From positions 1 to 11,484 of the forward strand of contig JBFGWM010000071.1 in the NCBI GenBank assembly GCA_041588495.1: a DNA stretch of 11,484 bases. Direction: 5' to 3'. The notes under the pieces are model-generated. The model made no database searches and had not been told where the DNA came from. It worked only from the letters and a program-made list of their open reading frames with translations. This document shows, piece by piece, positions 1 through 6,272 of this stretch; position 1 is the stretch's first letter, and each line of letters starts with the position of its first letter. This DNA is from JBFGWM01 sp041588495. Its GTDB lineage: Bacteria > Pseudomonadota > Gammaproteobacteria > Pseudomonadales > JBFGWM01. The position numbers were made by a program, and so were the translations under genes.

Positions 1-158
1 ACGTCCCCTTTCGGGTGTCCGCCCGCCTCGATCAGTTCCAGCGTCTCCGCCCGCATGCGCACCTCGGCCTCGGCCACGGCCTCGCGGAGGGTCTCCGGCT
101 TGGCGGAGACGTCCACCTGGCGCACGCGGCCTTGTTCATCGAGATGGGTCAGGGGCAT
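1..158 (-). CDS. moaC: Cyclic pyranopterin monophosphate synthase MoaC, N-terminal part (cut by window edge)
   Basis: MoaC acts in molybdenum cofactor synthesis, converting the MoaA product (3',8-cyclo-7,8-dihydro-GTP) to cyclic pyranopterin monophosphate in the cytoplasm. Reading the minus strand from the ATG at 158 gives 52 complete codons beginning MPLTHLDEQGRVRQVDVSAK and ending HPKGD. This follows the MoaC N-terminus closely: the LTH opening, the VDVSAK motif, the REA and MRAETL helix, and the HxKGD motif whose lysine (residue 50 here) corresponds to a conserved active-site lysine of the family. A GGTGA Shine-Dalgarno lies seven bases before the ATG and supports this start. The remaining two thirds of the protein lie outside the window. 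The gene is divergent from nudJ with 56 bases between start codons. Recognition is by eye from the family pattern; no alternative product seems likely. Confidence 0.9.
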   Translation of the reverse strand, partial: MPLTHLDEQGRVRQVDVSAKPETLREAVAEAEVRMRAETLELIEAGGHPKGD

Positions 159-214
159 CAGTGATTCACCGGAGTCTTATACTGAGCGGTATTGTACCGG
201 ATGAGATCAGGCGC
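159..214. promoter_or_regulatory. Divergent moaC/nudJ promoter region (candidate)
   Basis: This 56-base gap separates two divergent starts. It contains a -10-like TATACT on plus (178-183), overlapping a TATAAG on minus (181-176), and a second minus-strand -10-like TACAAT (196-191). No convincing -35 box accompanies any of them. A small inverted repeat CGGTA-TTG-TACCG spans 187-199. The gap must hold at least one promoter by position, but the exact elements are a guess. Confidence 0.3.
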
Positions 215-673
215 ATGCAGTGGACACCCCATGCCACCGTGGCCACCATCGTGGAGGACCGCGAGCACTTCCTGCTGGTTCACGAGGAGGCGGACGGCAA
301 GCCGGTCTACAACCAGCCCGCCGGGCATCTCGAGGACCGGGAAACCCTGGCCGCCGCCGCAGTCCGCGAAACCCTCGAGGAGACCCGCTGGGAAATCCGC
401 CTGTCGGCGGTGGTTGGCGTCTACCTGTACCGCTCCCCGGCGAACGGGATCACCTACCTGCGCACCTGTTATGCCGCGGTCCCGGTGCGCGAGCATACCG
501 ACCGCACCCTCGACCCCGGAATCATCGAGGCGGTGTGGCTGACGTTCGGGGAAATCCAGGACCTCGACGAACGCGGACTGCTGCGCAGCCCCATGGTGAT
601 GCGCAGCATCGGCGACTACGTTGCGGGCCGGAACCACCCGCTGGATGTCGTGCAGGCGGTCGGTGAATTCTGA
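215..673 (+). CDS. nudJ: Nudix hydrolase, NudJ-type phosphatase
   Basis: A Nudix hydrolase of 152 residues. E. coli NudJ removes phosphate from nucleoside di- and triphosphates and from the thiamine precursor HMP-PP; that substrate range is family knowledge, not visible here. I start at ATG 215, giving MQWTPHATVATIVED, which matches the short NudJ N-terminus; a GTG at 161 would add 18 residues reaching into the divergent promoter region. The Nudix box runs from G37 to W59: G37, E43, R51-E52 and the metal-binding E55-E56 are present, but the usual glycine two residues after E56 is arginine (R58). The gene sits directly before mnmA, as in E. coli and many gammaproteobacteria, which supports NudJ over other Nudix families. 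The stop is 63 bases before mnmA. Confidence 0.88.
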   Translation: MQWTPHATVATIVEDREHFLLVHEEADGKPVYNQPAGHLEDRETLAAAAVRETLEETRWEIRLSAVVGVYLYRSPANGITYLRTCYAAVPVREHTDRTLDPGIIEAVWLTFGEIQDLDERGLLRSPMVMRSIGDYVAGRNHPLDVVQAVGEF

Positions 674-677
674 GCGC

Positions 678-706
678 CTGCCGCCGGCTTCCCCAACGGG
701 TATAAT
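678..706 (+). promoter_or_regulatory. Candidate sigma-70 promoter of mnmA
   Basis: A perfect -10 box TATAAT lies at 701-706, 30 bases before the mnmA ATG. At 17-base spacing the best -35 is CTGCCG (678-683), only three of six matches, so activity may depend on an activator. It lies just after the nudJ stop and suggests mnmA and the genes behind it can be transcribed independently of nudJ. Confidence 0.42.
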
Positions 707-732
707 CCTGCTCTTTTTCTGAGCAGACCCGT
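696..732 (+). repeat. Two-part inverted repeat overlapping the mnmA -10 box and leader
   Basis: ACGGGT (696-701) is complementary to ACCCGT (727-732), and inside it CTGCTC (708-713) is complementary to GAGCAG (721-726) with a seven-base T-rich loop (714-720). Both arms are perfect six-base matches; the left side carries an extra six bases (702-707) holding most of the TATAAT box. As DNA it overlaps the promoter like an operator; as RNA only the inner hairpin would lie in the leader, covering the place where a Shine-Dalgarno should be. Confidence 0.5.
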
Positions 733-736
733 ATCC

Positions 737-1879
737 ATGCCCGATTTCCCGGCCCACTCCGCCCGTCCCGGGACCAGCCGCGTGATGGTCGCCATGTCCG
801 GCGGGGTCGATTCCTCGGTGACCGCGCTCCTCCTGCAGGAGCGGGGCTTTGCCGTGGAGGGCATGTTCATGAAGAACTGGGAGGAGGATGACGGCACCGA
901 GTACTGCACCGCCGCGGCCGACCTCGCCGACGCGCGCAGGGTCTGCGACATGCTGGGCATCCGGCTGCACGTGGCCAATTTCGCGGCCGAGTACTGGGAC
1001 CACGTGTTCGAACATTTCCTCGCCGAGTACCGCGCCGGTCGCACCCCGAACCCCGACGTGCTGTGCAACCGCGAGATCAAGTTCAAGGCCTTCCTCGATT
1101 ACGCCTTTGCCCTCGGCGCCGACTGCATCGCCACCGGGCATTATGTTCGCAGCCGCGTTCGTGACGGGCGCCTGGAACTGCTGCGCGGCCTGGATCCGGG
1201 AAAAGACCAGAGCTACTTCCTCCACGCGGTTCCCGCCGCCCAGCTGGGCGGCGCGATGTTCCCGATCGGTGACATGCAGAAGGCCGACGTACGCAGGCGC
1301 GCCGCGGACGCCGGGTTCCCGGTCCATGACAAGAAAGACAGCACCGGCATCTGCTTCATCGGCGAACGCCGCTTCCGCGACTTCCTGCAACGCTACGTGC
1401 AGGGCCGGCGGGGACCGATCATCGACGTGGACAGCGGCGCCGAACTGGGTGAGCACCCGGGCCTTCCCCTGTACACCATCGGCCAGCGCCAGGGTCTCGA
1501 CATCGGCGGCCGCGCGGAGGGCAGCGGAGAACCGTGGTACGTGGTGGGCAAGGACGAGGACGGCAACCGCCTGCTGGTGGCCCAGGGACATGACCACCCT
1601 GCCCTGTTCTGCACCCGGGTTGCCTGCGAGCAGGTGCACTGGATCAACCCGGAAACCGCCCCCGCGGCGGAATTCCGCTGCCATGCCCGGGTCCGCTACC
1701 GCCAGGCCGACCAGCCCTGTACGCTGCGCCCGGCCGGGGCCGGCGTACTCGAGGTCCGCTTCGAGGAACCGCAACGCGCGGTCACACCGGGCCAGTACGC
1801 GGTATTCTATGCTGAGGAGGTGTGTCTCGGCGGCGCGGTGATCCGTGGCGCGCTTGACGGCCGTTTCCCGGCGCCCTGA
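737..1879 (+). CDS. mnmA: tRNA-specific 2-thiouridylase MnmA (TrmU)
   Basis: MnmA puts the sulfur on C2 of wobble uridine-34 in tRNA-Lys, -Glu and -Gln, taking it from the IscS/Tus relay and activating the base with ATP. The protein is 380 residues, slightly longer than E. coli MnmA because of about 12 extra N-terminal residues. The ATP pyrophosphatase loop SGGVDSS is at 21-27, followed by MFMKNWEEDD (43-52). The catalytic pair is Cys110 (in NPDVLCNREIKF) and Cys206 (in STGICFIGERRF); the PLYTIGQRQGL segment (244-254) leads into the C-terminal beta-barrel. The start ATG has no strong Shine-Dalgarno; it is the only reasonable start before the P-loop except an internal ATG (residue 17) that would leave almost nothing ahead of it. 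It is followed by hflD after 17 bases, consistent with co-transcription. Confidence 0.98.
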   Translation: MPDFPAHSARPGTSRVMVAMSGGVDSSVTALLLQERGFAVEGMFMKNWEEDDGTEYCTAAADLADARRVCDMLGIRLHVANFAAEYWDHVFEHFLAEYRAGRTPNPDVLCNREIKFKAFLDYAFALGADCIATGHYVRSRVRDGRLELLRGLDPGKDQSYFLHAVPAAQLGGAMFPIGDMQKADVRRRAADAGFPVHDKKDSTGICFIGERRFRDFLQRYVQGRRGPIIDVDSGAELGEHPGLPLYTIGQRQGLDIGGRAEGSGEPWYVVGKDEDGNRLLVAQGHDHPALFCTRVACEQVHWINPETAPAAEFRCHARVRYRQADQPCTLRPAGAGVLEVRFEEPQRAVTPGQYAVFYAEEVCLGGAVIRGALDGRFPAP

Positions 1880-1884
1880 TCCCC

Positions 1885-1890
1885 AGGAGG
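1885..1890 (+). promoter_or_regulatory. Strong Shine-Dalgarno that fixes the hflD TTG start
   Basis: A perfect AGGAGG lies six bases before the TTG at 1897. This supports the rare TTG as the true hflD start; no ATG or GTG in frame nearby would keep the conserved ALAGIFQA helix. Confidence 0.85.
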
Positions 1891-1896
1891 TTTTCC

Positions 1897-2517
1897 TTGT
1901 CCGGTCGCTTGCGTAACCAGGTGCTGGCCCTCGCCGGCATTTTCCAGGCGGGCTACCTCGTGGACCGCCTCGCCAACAGTGGCCAGGTCGAGGCTTCGCC
2001 GTTCGAGACCACCATCGGCAGTATCCTCCAGCTCGACCCGCGTACCACCGAGGACGTCTACTCCGGCATCGACGGGGTGCGCCGCGGCCTGCAGGTCCTG
2101 CGCGACATCCTCGGTTCCTCCGAGGACGCGAACCACGGCGCCGTGGTGCGTTACGTGATCAATCTGCTCCACCTGGAACGCAAGCTGAGCGGCAACCGGG
2201 AAATGCTGATGGTGCTGCGCGCGCGGCTGGAGCAGGCCAACCAGCAGGCGCGCCATTTTGATGTCACCCACGAGAATGTCCTCGCCAGCCTCGACAGCAT
2301 TTACCAGGACACCCTGAGCACCTTCCCCTTCCGCATCCAGGTCACCGGGGAATCGGTCTACCTCCGCGACGACGCCGTCGCTCACAAGGTCCGCGCCCTG
2401 CTGCTCGCCGGGGTGCGCTCGGCGATGCTGTGGCGGCAACTCGGCGGCCGCCGCTGGCACCTGCTGTTCCGCAGGCGGCGCCTGCAGGAGACCTGCGACG
2501 CCCTGCTCGAGGCCTGA
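1897..2517 (+). CDS. hflD: HflD, high-frequency lysogenization protein homolog
   Basis: HflD is a small, mostly helical, peripherally membrane-associated protein. In E. coli it binds the lambda CII activator and affects lysogeny; its normal cellular role remains poorly defined. This copy has 206 residues, close to the E. coli length of 213. Visible family features are the N-terminal ALAGIFQAGYLVDRLA helix (residues 11-26), RYVINLLHLERKL in the middle, the HFDV segment, SIYQDTLSTFPFRIQV, and the C-terminal KVRALLLAGVRSAMLWRQLGG stretch. The TTG start is set by a perfect AGGAGG. The C-terminus ends in a very basic patch (RRWHLLFRRRR) that could contact membrane lipid or nucleic acid; that is inference. 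The gene lies between mnmA and purB as in E. coli, except that a transporter gene intervenes before purB. Confidence 0.93.
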   Translation: MSGRLRNQVLALAGIFQAGYLVDRLANSGQVEASPFETTIGSILQLDPRTTEDVYSGIDGVRRGLQVLRDILGSSEDANHGAVVRYVINLLHLERKLSGNREMLMVLRARLEQANQQARHFDVTHENVLASLDSIYQDTLSTFPFRIQVTGESVYLRDDAVAHKVRALLLAGVRSAMLWRQLGGRRWHLLFRRRRLQETCDALLEA

Positions 2518-2522
2518 CGCCG

Positions 2523-3413
2523 GTGCACGTCCACGCTCCGGACCGCCTGCTCCGGGGCGCACTTCTCCTGACCCTCTCCGGGCTGCTGTTTTCCCTGATG
2601 GGCGTACTCATCCGCCTGGCTTCCACCGAGGTCAACAACGAAACCGTGGTATTCATGCGCAACCTGGTGGGCTGCCTGCTGTTCCTGCCCTGGGTGCTGC
2701 GGCGCGGGCTCGCGCCCTTTGCCACCCGGGTGCCGCACCTCCACCTGGTGCGCGCGCTGGTGGGTCTCGGTGCGATGTACTGTTTCTTCTACGCCATCGC
2801 CCACATCCCCCTCGCCGAGGCCATGCTGTTCACCTACGCCGCACCGGTTTTCGTGCCCCTGGTCAGCCGCGCCTGGCTGGGCGAGCCCCTGTCGGCGCGG
2901 GTCTACCTGGCGATCGTGATCGGGCTCGCCGGGGTGATTCTGGTGTTGAAGCCCGGTCCGGGGATCTTCCGCGCGATCTCCCTGGTCGGACTCGCGGCGT
3001 GTTTCCTGGCCGCGGTCGCGTTCACCGCGGTGCGTCGCCTCTCGGTCTCGGAACCCCCGTTGCGGATCGTGTTCTATTTCACCCTGATCTCCACCCTGGT
3101 GTCGGCGCTGCCCATGGCCTGGGCCTGGCAGGGACTGTCAGCGCAGGCCCTGGTCCTGCTGGTCGGCGTCGGCGTGCTCGCAACGGTCAGCCAGCTGGTG
3201 ATGTCCGAGGCGTACCGGGTCGCCCCGGTGGGAACCATCAGCCCGTTCAGCTATACCGCGATCGTGTTCTCCGCGGCGCTCGCCTGGCTGATCTGGTCGG
3301 AGCCGCTGGACCGCTACGCGCTTGGCGGCGCGTTGCTGATTTTTGCCTCCGGCGTGCTCACCCTGCGCCCGCGCGCCGCCCCGGCGAACGCAAAAACCGA
3401 GCGCATCGTGTAG
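2523..3413 (+). CDS. EamA/DMT-family inner-membrane transporter
   Basis: A 296-residue, very hydrophobic protein with about ten predicted transmembrane helices, the size and layout of drug/metabolite transporter (EamA, two five-helix repeats) proteins. The first repeat starts with LLLTLSGLLFSLMGVLIRLAS and contains MRNLVGCLLFLPW, ALVGLGAMYCFFYAIAHIPL and AEAMLFTYAAPVFVPLVS; the second ends with VAPVGTISPFSYTAIVFSAALAWLIWSEP, the typical EamA segment in which a small-residue helix is followed by an acidic loop. Substrate cannot be told from sequence; family members export amino acids, metabolites or drugs. I chose GTG 2523: it lies six bases after the hflD stop with GAGG ten bases ahead, so it is probably translationally coupled. 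An in-frame ATG further upstream would lie inside hflD, and the next ATG (2599) would cut the first helix. Its insertion between hflD and purB differs from E. coli. Confidence 0.9.
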   Translation: MHVHAPDRLLRGALLLTLSGLLFSLMGVLIRLASTEVNNETVVFMRNLVGCLLFLPWVLRRGLAPFATRVPHLHLVRALVGLGAMYCFFYAIAHIPLAEAMLFTYAAPVFVPLVSRAWLGEPLSARVYLAIVIGLAGVILVLKPGPGIFRAISLVGLAACFLAAVAFTAVRRLSVSEPPLRIVFYFTLISTLVSALPMAWAWQGLSAQALVLLVGVGVLATVSQLVMSEAYRVAPVGTISPFSYTAIVFSAALAWLIWSEPLDRYALGGALLIFASGVLTLRPRAAPANAKTERIV

Positions 3414-3460
3414 AATTATCGTGACCGCGGACGACCCTCGCAGCACATGGAATTTCCCGC

Positions 3461-4828
3461 ATGGAACTGACTGAACTGACCGCCGTTTCGCCCCTCGACG
3501 GACGTTACGCGCGCGCCTGCACTCCGCTGCGCCCCTACTTCAGCGAGTTCGGCCTGCAACGCTACCGGGTGCGGGTCGAGGTGCGCTGGCTGCGCCACCT
3601 GGCCGCGCAATCGGACCTGCCGGAAATTCCCGCGTTTTCCAGCGAGGCCAGCGAGTTTCTCGACGGCGTCGAGGATGGCTTCGATCTCGACGCAGGGCGC
3701 CACGTCAAAGAGATCGAACGCACCACCAATCACGACGTTAAGGCGGTTGAGTACTGGCTCAAGGAGCGCCTCGCCGCGCAACCGGAGACCGCCAGGGTCC
3801 TGGAGTTCATCCACTTCGCCTGCACCTCGGAGGACATCAACAACCTCGCCTACGCGTGCATGCTCGCGGACTGGCGCGCGGTGCAGTTCGACCCCATGGC
3901 CGCCAACCTCGCCACCAGCCTGCGCGCCATGGCGCACCGCCACGCCGGCGCCGCGATGCTCGCCCGCACCCACGGCCAGCCGGCCTCGCCGACGACCATG
4001 GGCAAGGAACTGGCGAACTTCGTGTACCGCATCGAGCGCATTGCCCGGCAGGTCCACACGGTGCCCATCCTTGGCAAGATCAACGGTGCCACCGGCAACT
4101 ACAACGCCCATTACGCGGCCTTCCCCAACGCGGACTGGGTGCGTATCTGCCGCCTGTTCATCGAGAGCCTGGGCCTTGAGTTCAACCCCTACACCACGCA
4201 GATCGAACCCCACGACTTCCTCGCCGAACTGCTTCATGGACTGGTCCGCTTCAACAACGTCCTGCTCGACCTCGCGCGCGACATGTGGGGATACATCTCC
4301 CTGGGCTATTTCGTGCAGAAGGCGGTCCCGGGCGAGGTGGGCTCCTCGACCATGCCGCACAAGGTCAATCCCATCGACTTCGAGAACGCCGAGGGCAACC
4401 TCGGCATGGCCAATGCGCTGCTCGAGCACATGGCGTCGAAACTGCAGGTCTCGCGCTGGCAGCGGGACCTGTCCGATTCCACGGTCCTGCGCAACCTCGG
4501 CTCCGGCATCGCCCATACCACGCTGGCATGCCTCTCCCTGCAACGCGGGCTCGGCAAGGTGGAACTGAACCCCGAACGCCTGCAGGCGGATCTCGATGAC
4601 TGCTGGGAGATTCTTGCCGAACCGGTGCAGACGGTCATGCGCCGCCACGGGGTCGAGAACCCGTATGAGAAGCTCAAGGAACTGACCCGCGGCAAAAGGA
4701 TCACAAGAGAAGCGATGCAGGCCTTCCTCGAGCAACTGGACGTGCCCGAGGAAGCCCGGGAACGCCTGCGGGCGATGCAACCGGGCGATTACACCGGCGT
4801 GGCGGAACGCCTGGCCACGGACATCTGA
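3461..4828 (+). CDS. purB: Adenylosuccinate lyase PurB
   Basis: PurB catalyses two fumarate-releasing steps of purine synthesis: SAICAR to AICAR, and adenylosuccinate to AMP. The protein has 455 residues, like E. coli PurB, and opens with MELTELTAVSPLDGRYA, the form typical of the gammaproteobacterial type. Catalytic features of the fumarase/aspartase superfamily are present: TSEDINN in the first conserved region, His171 in ARTHGQP, and the signature loop GSSTMPHKVNP (294-304) with Ser296 at the position of the catalytic serine. The protein is complete, with no odd insertions. The ATG at 3461 has only a weak purine stretch ahead of it; an earlier ATG at 3447 is out of frame. The gene follows the transporter by 47 bases and is the last member of the conserved nudJ-mnmA-hflD-purB block. 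Confidence 0.98.
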   Translation: MELTELTAVSPLDGRYARACTPLRPYFSEFGLQRYRVRVEVRWLRHLAAQSDLPEIPAFSSEASEFLDGVEDGFDLDAGRHVKEIERTTNHDVKAVEYWLKERLAAQPETARVLEFIHFACTSEDINNLAYACMLADWRAVQFDPMAANLATSLRAMAHRHAGAAMLARTHGQPASPTTMGKELANFVYRIERIARQVHTVPILGKINGATGNYNAHYAAFPNADWVRICRLFIESLGLEFNPYTTQIEPHDFLAELLHGLVRFNNVLLDLARDMWGYISLGYFVQKAVPGEVGSSTMPHKVNPIDFENAEGNLGMANALLEHMASKLQVSRWQRDLSDSTVLRNLGSGIAHTTLACLSLQRGLGKVELNPERLQADLDDCWEILAEPVQTVMRRHGVENPYEKLKELTRGKRITREAMQAFLEQLDVPEEARERLRAMQPGDYTGVAERLATDI

Positions 4829-4852
4829 GCCGGGCCGCCTGGCGACCCCGGC
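4829..4852 (+). other. GC-rich hairpin after purB without a T run
   Basis: Directly after the purB stop, GCCGGG (4829-4834) pairs with CCCGGC (4847-4852), and CGC (4836-4838) pairs with GCG (4842-4844) inside. There is no T tract, so it is not a standard intrinsic terminator. It may slow transcription or protect the 3' end of the purB message. Confidence 0.4.
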
Positions 4853-4885
4853 AACGCGCATATCAAAGCGAACGGGAGAGGCGAC

Positions 4886-5437
4886 ATGGGTGACGAGGCA
4901 GATACCGGGCTCAATCTCGATGATGCAGAGATCATCCGGGAAGCCGTGCTCGGCGAGACCAGGGATCCGATCAGCCTGCGCCGCATCGAGGAATTTGCCC
5001 TCGCCTGCGAGCACATGGCCCGCCAGGCTCACCGCCGCATCGAGATCTTCAGTCACAACCTCGATCCCGCGATCTACAACCGCGCTGACTTTGTCGAGGC
5101 CCTGTCGCGACTGGCCCGGGCCAATCCCCACACCGAGGTCCGCATCCTGCTGTTCGAGTCCGGCACCGCGGTGCATAACGGGCACCAGTTGCTCCACCTG
5201 GCCCAGCGCCTGACCTCCTCGGTGCACATCCGCAAGGTCAACCAGCACTACGTGGGTCGCGAGGAATCGTACATGCTGGCCGATGACGCGGGGATCGTGT
5301 ACCGCGCCCACCCGGATGCCTACGACGGGTTCGCGGAATTCAACACGCCGGCCCGGGTGCGTGAGAAAAAACACGAGTTCAACGAGATCTGGGAACGCAG
5401 CAAGGGCGACCCGGAACTGACCCGGCACGGGCTGTGA
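4886..5437 (+). CDS. Small PLD-fold-like protein (DUF7931-type), function unknown
   Basis: A 183-residue soluble protein with no signal peptide or membrane segment. It resembles proteobacterial hypothetical proteins (domain DUF7931, sometimes mislabelled as histone acetyltransferase HPA2-like) that look like one half of a phospholipase-D fold: a strand RRIEIFSHNLDPAIYN (50-65), a helix ADFVEALSRLARAN (67-80), the strand VRILLF (85-90), GHQLLHLAQRL (99-109), IRKVN (115-119), a strand SYMLADDAGIVYRAHPD (128-144) and a C-terminal helix KKHEFNEIWERS (161-172). The HxKxxxxD motif of active PLD enzymes is absent, so catalysis of that kind is unlikely. The start ATG has GGAGAGG seven to eight bases upstream. 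The stop overlaps the GTG of the next gene (GTGA), implying coupled translation with the mini-secretin. Domain name is from memory and should be checked; the fold reading is inference. Confidence 0.72.
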   Translation: MGDEADTGLNLDDAEIIREAVLGETRDPISLRRIEEFALACEHMARQAHRRIEIFSHNLDPAIYNRADFVEALSRLARANPHTEVRILLFESGTAVHNGHQLLHLAQRLTSSVHIRKVNQHYVGREESYMLADDAGIVYRAHPDAYDGFAEFNTPARVREKKHEFNEIWERSKGDPELTRHGL

Positions 5438-6264
5438 ATCCGCTGCGCATGGCACCGTTCGTGGCGCTGCTGCTCGCCCTGCTGGCGGCGCCCGTGATGG
5501 CCGAGCGCATGTTCGTCGAGGTCATCGGCCTCAAGTACCGCACCACCGAGGAGATCATCCCGGTCCTGCAGCCACTGATGACCCAGGGCGCCTCGGTCAC
5601 CGGGTACCACAACCAACTGATCCTGAAATCCACCGCGGAAAATCTCGCCGAAGTCAAACAGGTCCTGAACCGTCTCGACACCCCGCCGCGACGACTCATG
5701 CTGCACGTCCGCCACGCGCGGGACCGCGCCGCGCTCGAGCAGGATCTCGAGGCCTCCGCGGCGGTGCGGATCGGGTCCCGCGCGCGCATCTCGGTGGGTG
5801 ACCATCCCCCCGACGAGGGCATCGAGGCCCGCGTCTCCCGGATCACCACCACCGACAACCGTACGGGTTCCCAGCAGATCCAGACCCTGGAGGGACGCCC
5901 GGCGTTCATCCAGTCCGGCAAGCGCGTGCCCGTCGCGCAGACCATCCATGACGCCCACGGCCACACCGTCACCACCATCACCCAGCAGGACGCGATGCGC
6001 GGTTTCTATGTCACCGCGCGGCTGGTCGGGGAAAACGAGGTGCTGCTTGATATCAGCACCCAGCTGAACCGGGTGATCGGCGCCGGCGGCAGCATCGAGG
6101 TCAATGAGACCCAGTCGTCGGTGAGTGGCCGGCTCGGCCAGTGGCTTCCCCTGGGCGGCACCAGCAGCGCCGACAAGAGCCGGGAAAGCGGGCTCCTGCG
6201 CCGCTACCACAGTACCGCCGAGGAAAACCTCGACCTCTGGGTGCGCGTCGAAGCCCTCGACTGA
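5434..6264 (+). CDS. Exported secretin-N-domain protein (short secretin-like protein)
   Basis: A 276-residue protein starting at GTG 5434, overlapping the preceding stop by four bases; an in-frame ATG at 5449 is the alternative and keeps the signal peptide. Residues 1-23 form a signal peptide with a VMA cleavage site, so the mature protein is periplasmic or outer-membrane linked; no lipobox cysteine is seen. Residues 27-90 match a secretin N (NolW-like) ring domain: FVEVIGLKYRTTEEIIPVLQ, then NQLILKSTAENLAEVKQVLNRLDTPPRRL. Residues 153-215 (EGRPAFIQSGKRVPV and the following GFYVTARLVGENEVLLDIS) resemble the start of the secretin core. Full secretins exceed 400 residues and carry a complete pore-forming core, which this lacks, so it is unlikely to form a normal channel. 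It may be a secretin partner or assembly factor; I see no type II secretion or pilus genes nearby. Confidence 0.8.
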   Translation: MNPLRMAPFVALLLALLAAPVMAERMFVEVIGLKYRTTEEIIPVLQPLMTQGASVTGYHNQLILKSTAENLAEVKQVLNRLDTPPRRLMLHVRHARDRAALEQDLEASAAVRIGSRARISVGDHPPDEGIEARVSRITTTDNRTGSQQIQTLEGRPAFIQSGKRVPVAQTIHDAHGHTVTTITQQDAMRGFYVTARLVGENEVLLDISTQLNRVIGAGGSIEVNETQSSVSGRLGQWLPLGGTSSADKSRESGLLRRYHSTAEENLDLWVRVEALD

Positions 6265-6272
6265 CTTCGGGA

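Noticed and set aside
158..1774. 538-codon open frame on the minus strand, antisense to nudJ and mnmA
   Set aside because: Same GC-bias artefact; it ends within the start of moaC and lies opposite two clearly recognised proteins.
3388..3416. PurR operator half-site (ACGCAAA at 3388) and TAGAAT -10 box before purB
   Set aside because: The second half of the PurR palindrome is absent, and no -35 fits the TAGAAT; both are likely chance matches at the end of the transporter gene.
3416..5455. 679-codon open frame on the minus strand, antisense to purB and the PLD-like gene
   Set aside because: It is a mirror frame of strongly GC-biased coding sequence; purB on the plus strand has full catalytic motifs, and the antisense product shows low-complexity composition and no family resemblance.
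5434..6264. Full-length type II secretion secretin (GspD) or PilQ broken by frameshift
   Set aside because: No further secretin core sequence is found in any frame after the stop at 6264; the chemoreceptor gene begins eight bases later on the other strand, so it is short by design or an old truncation.
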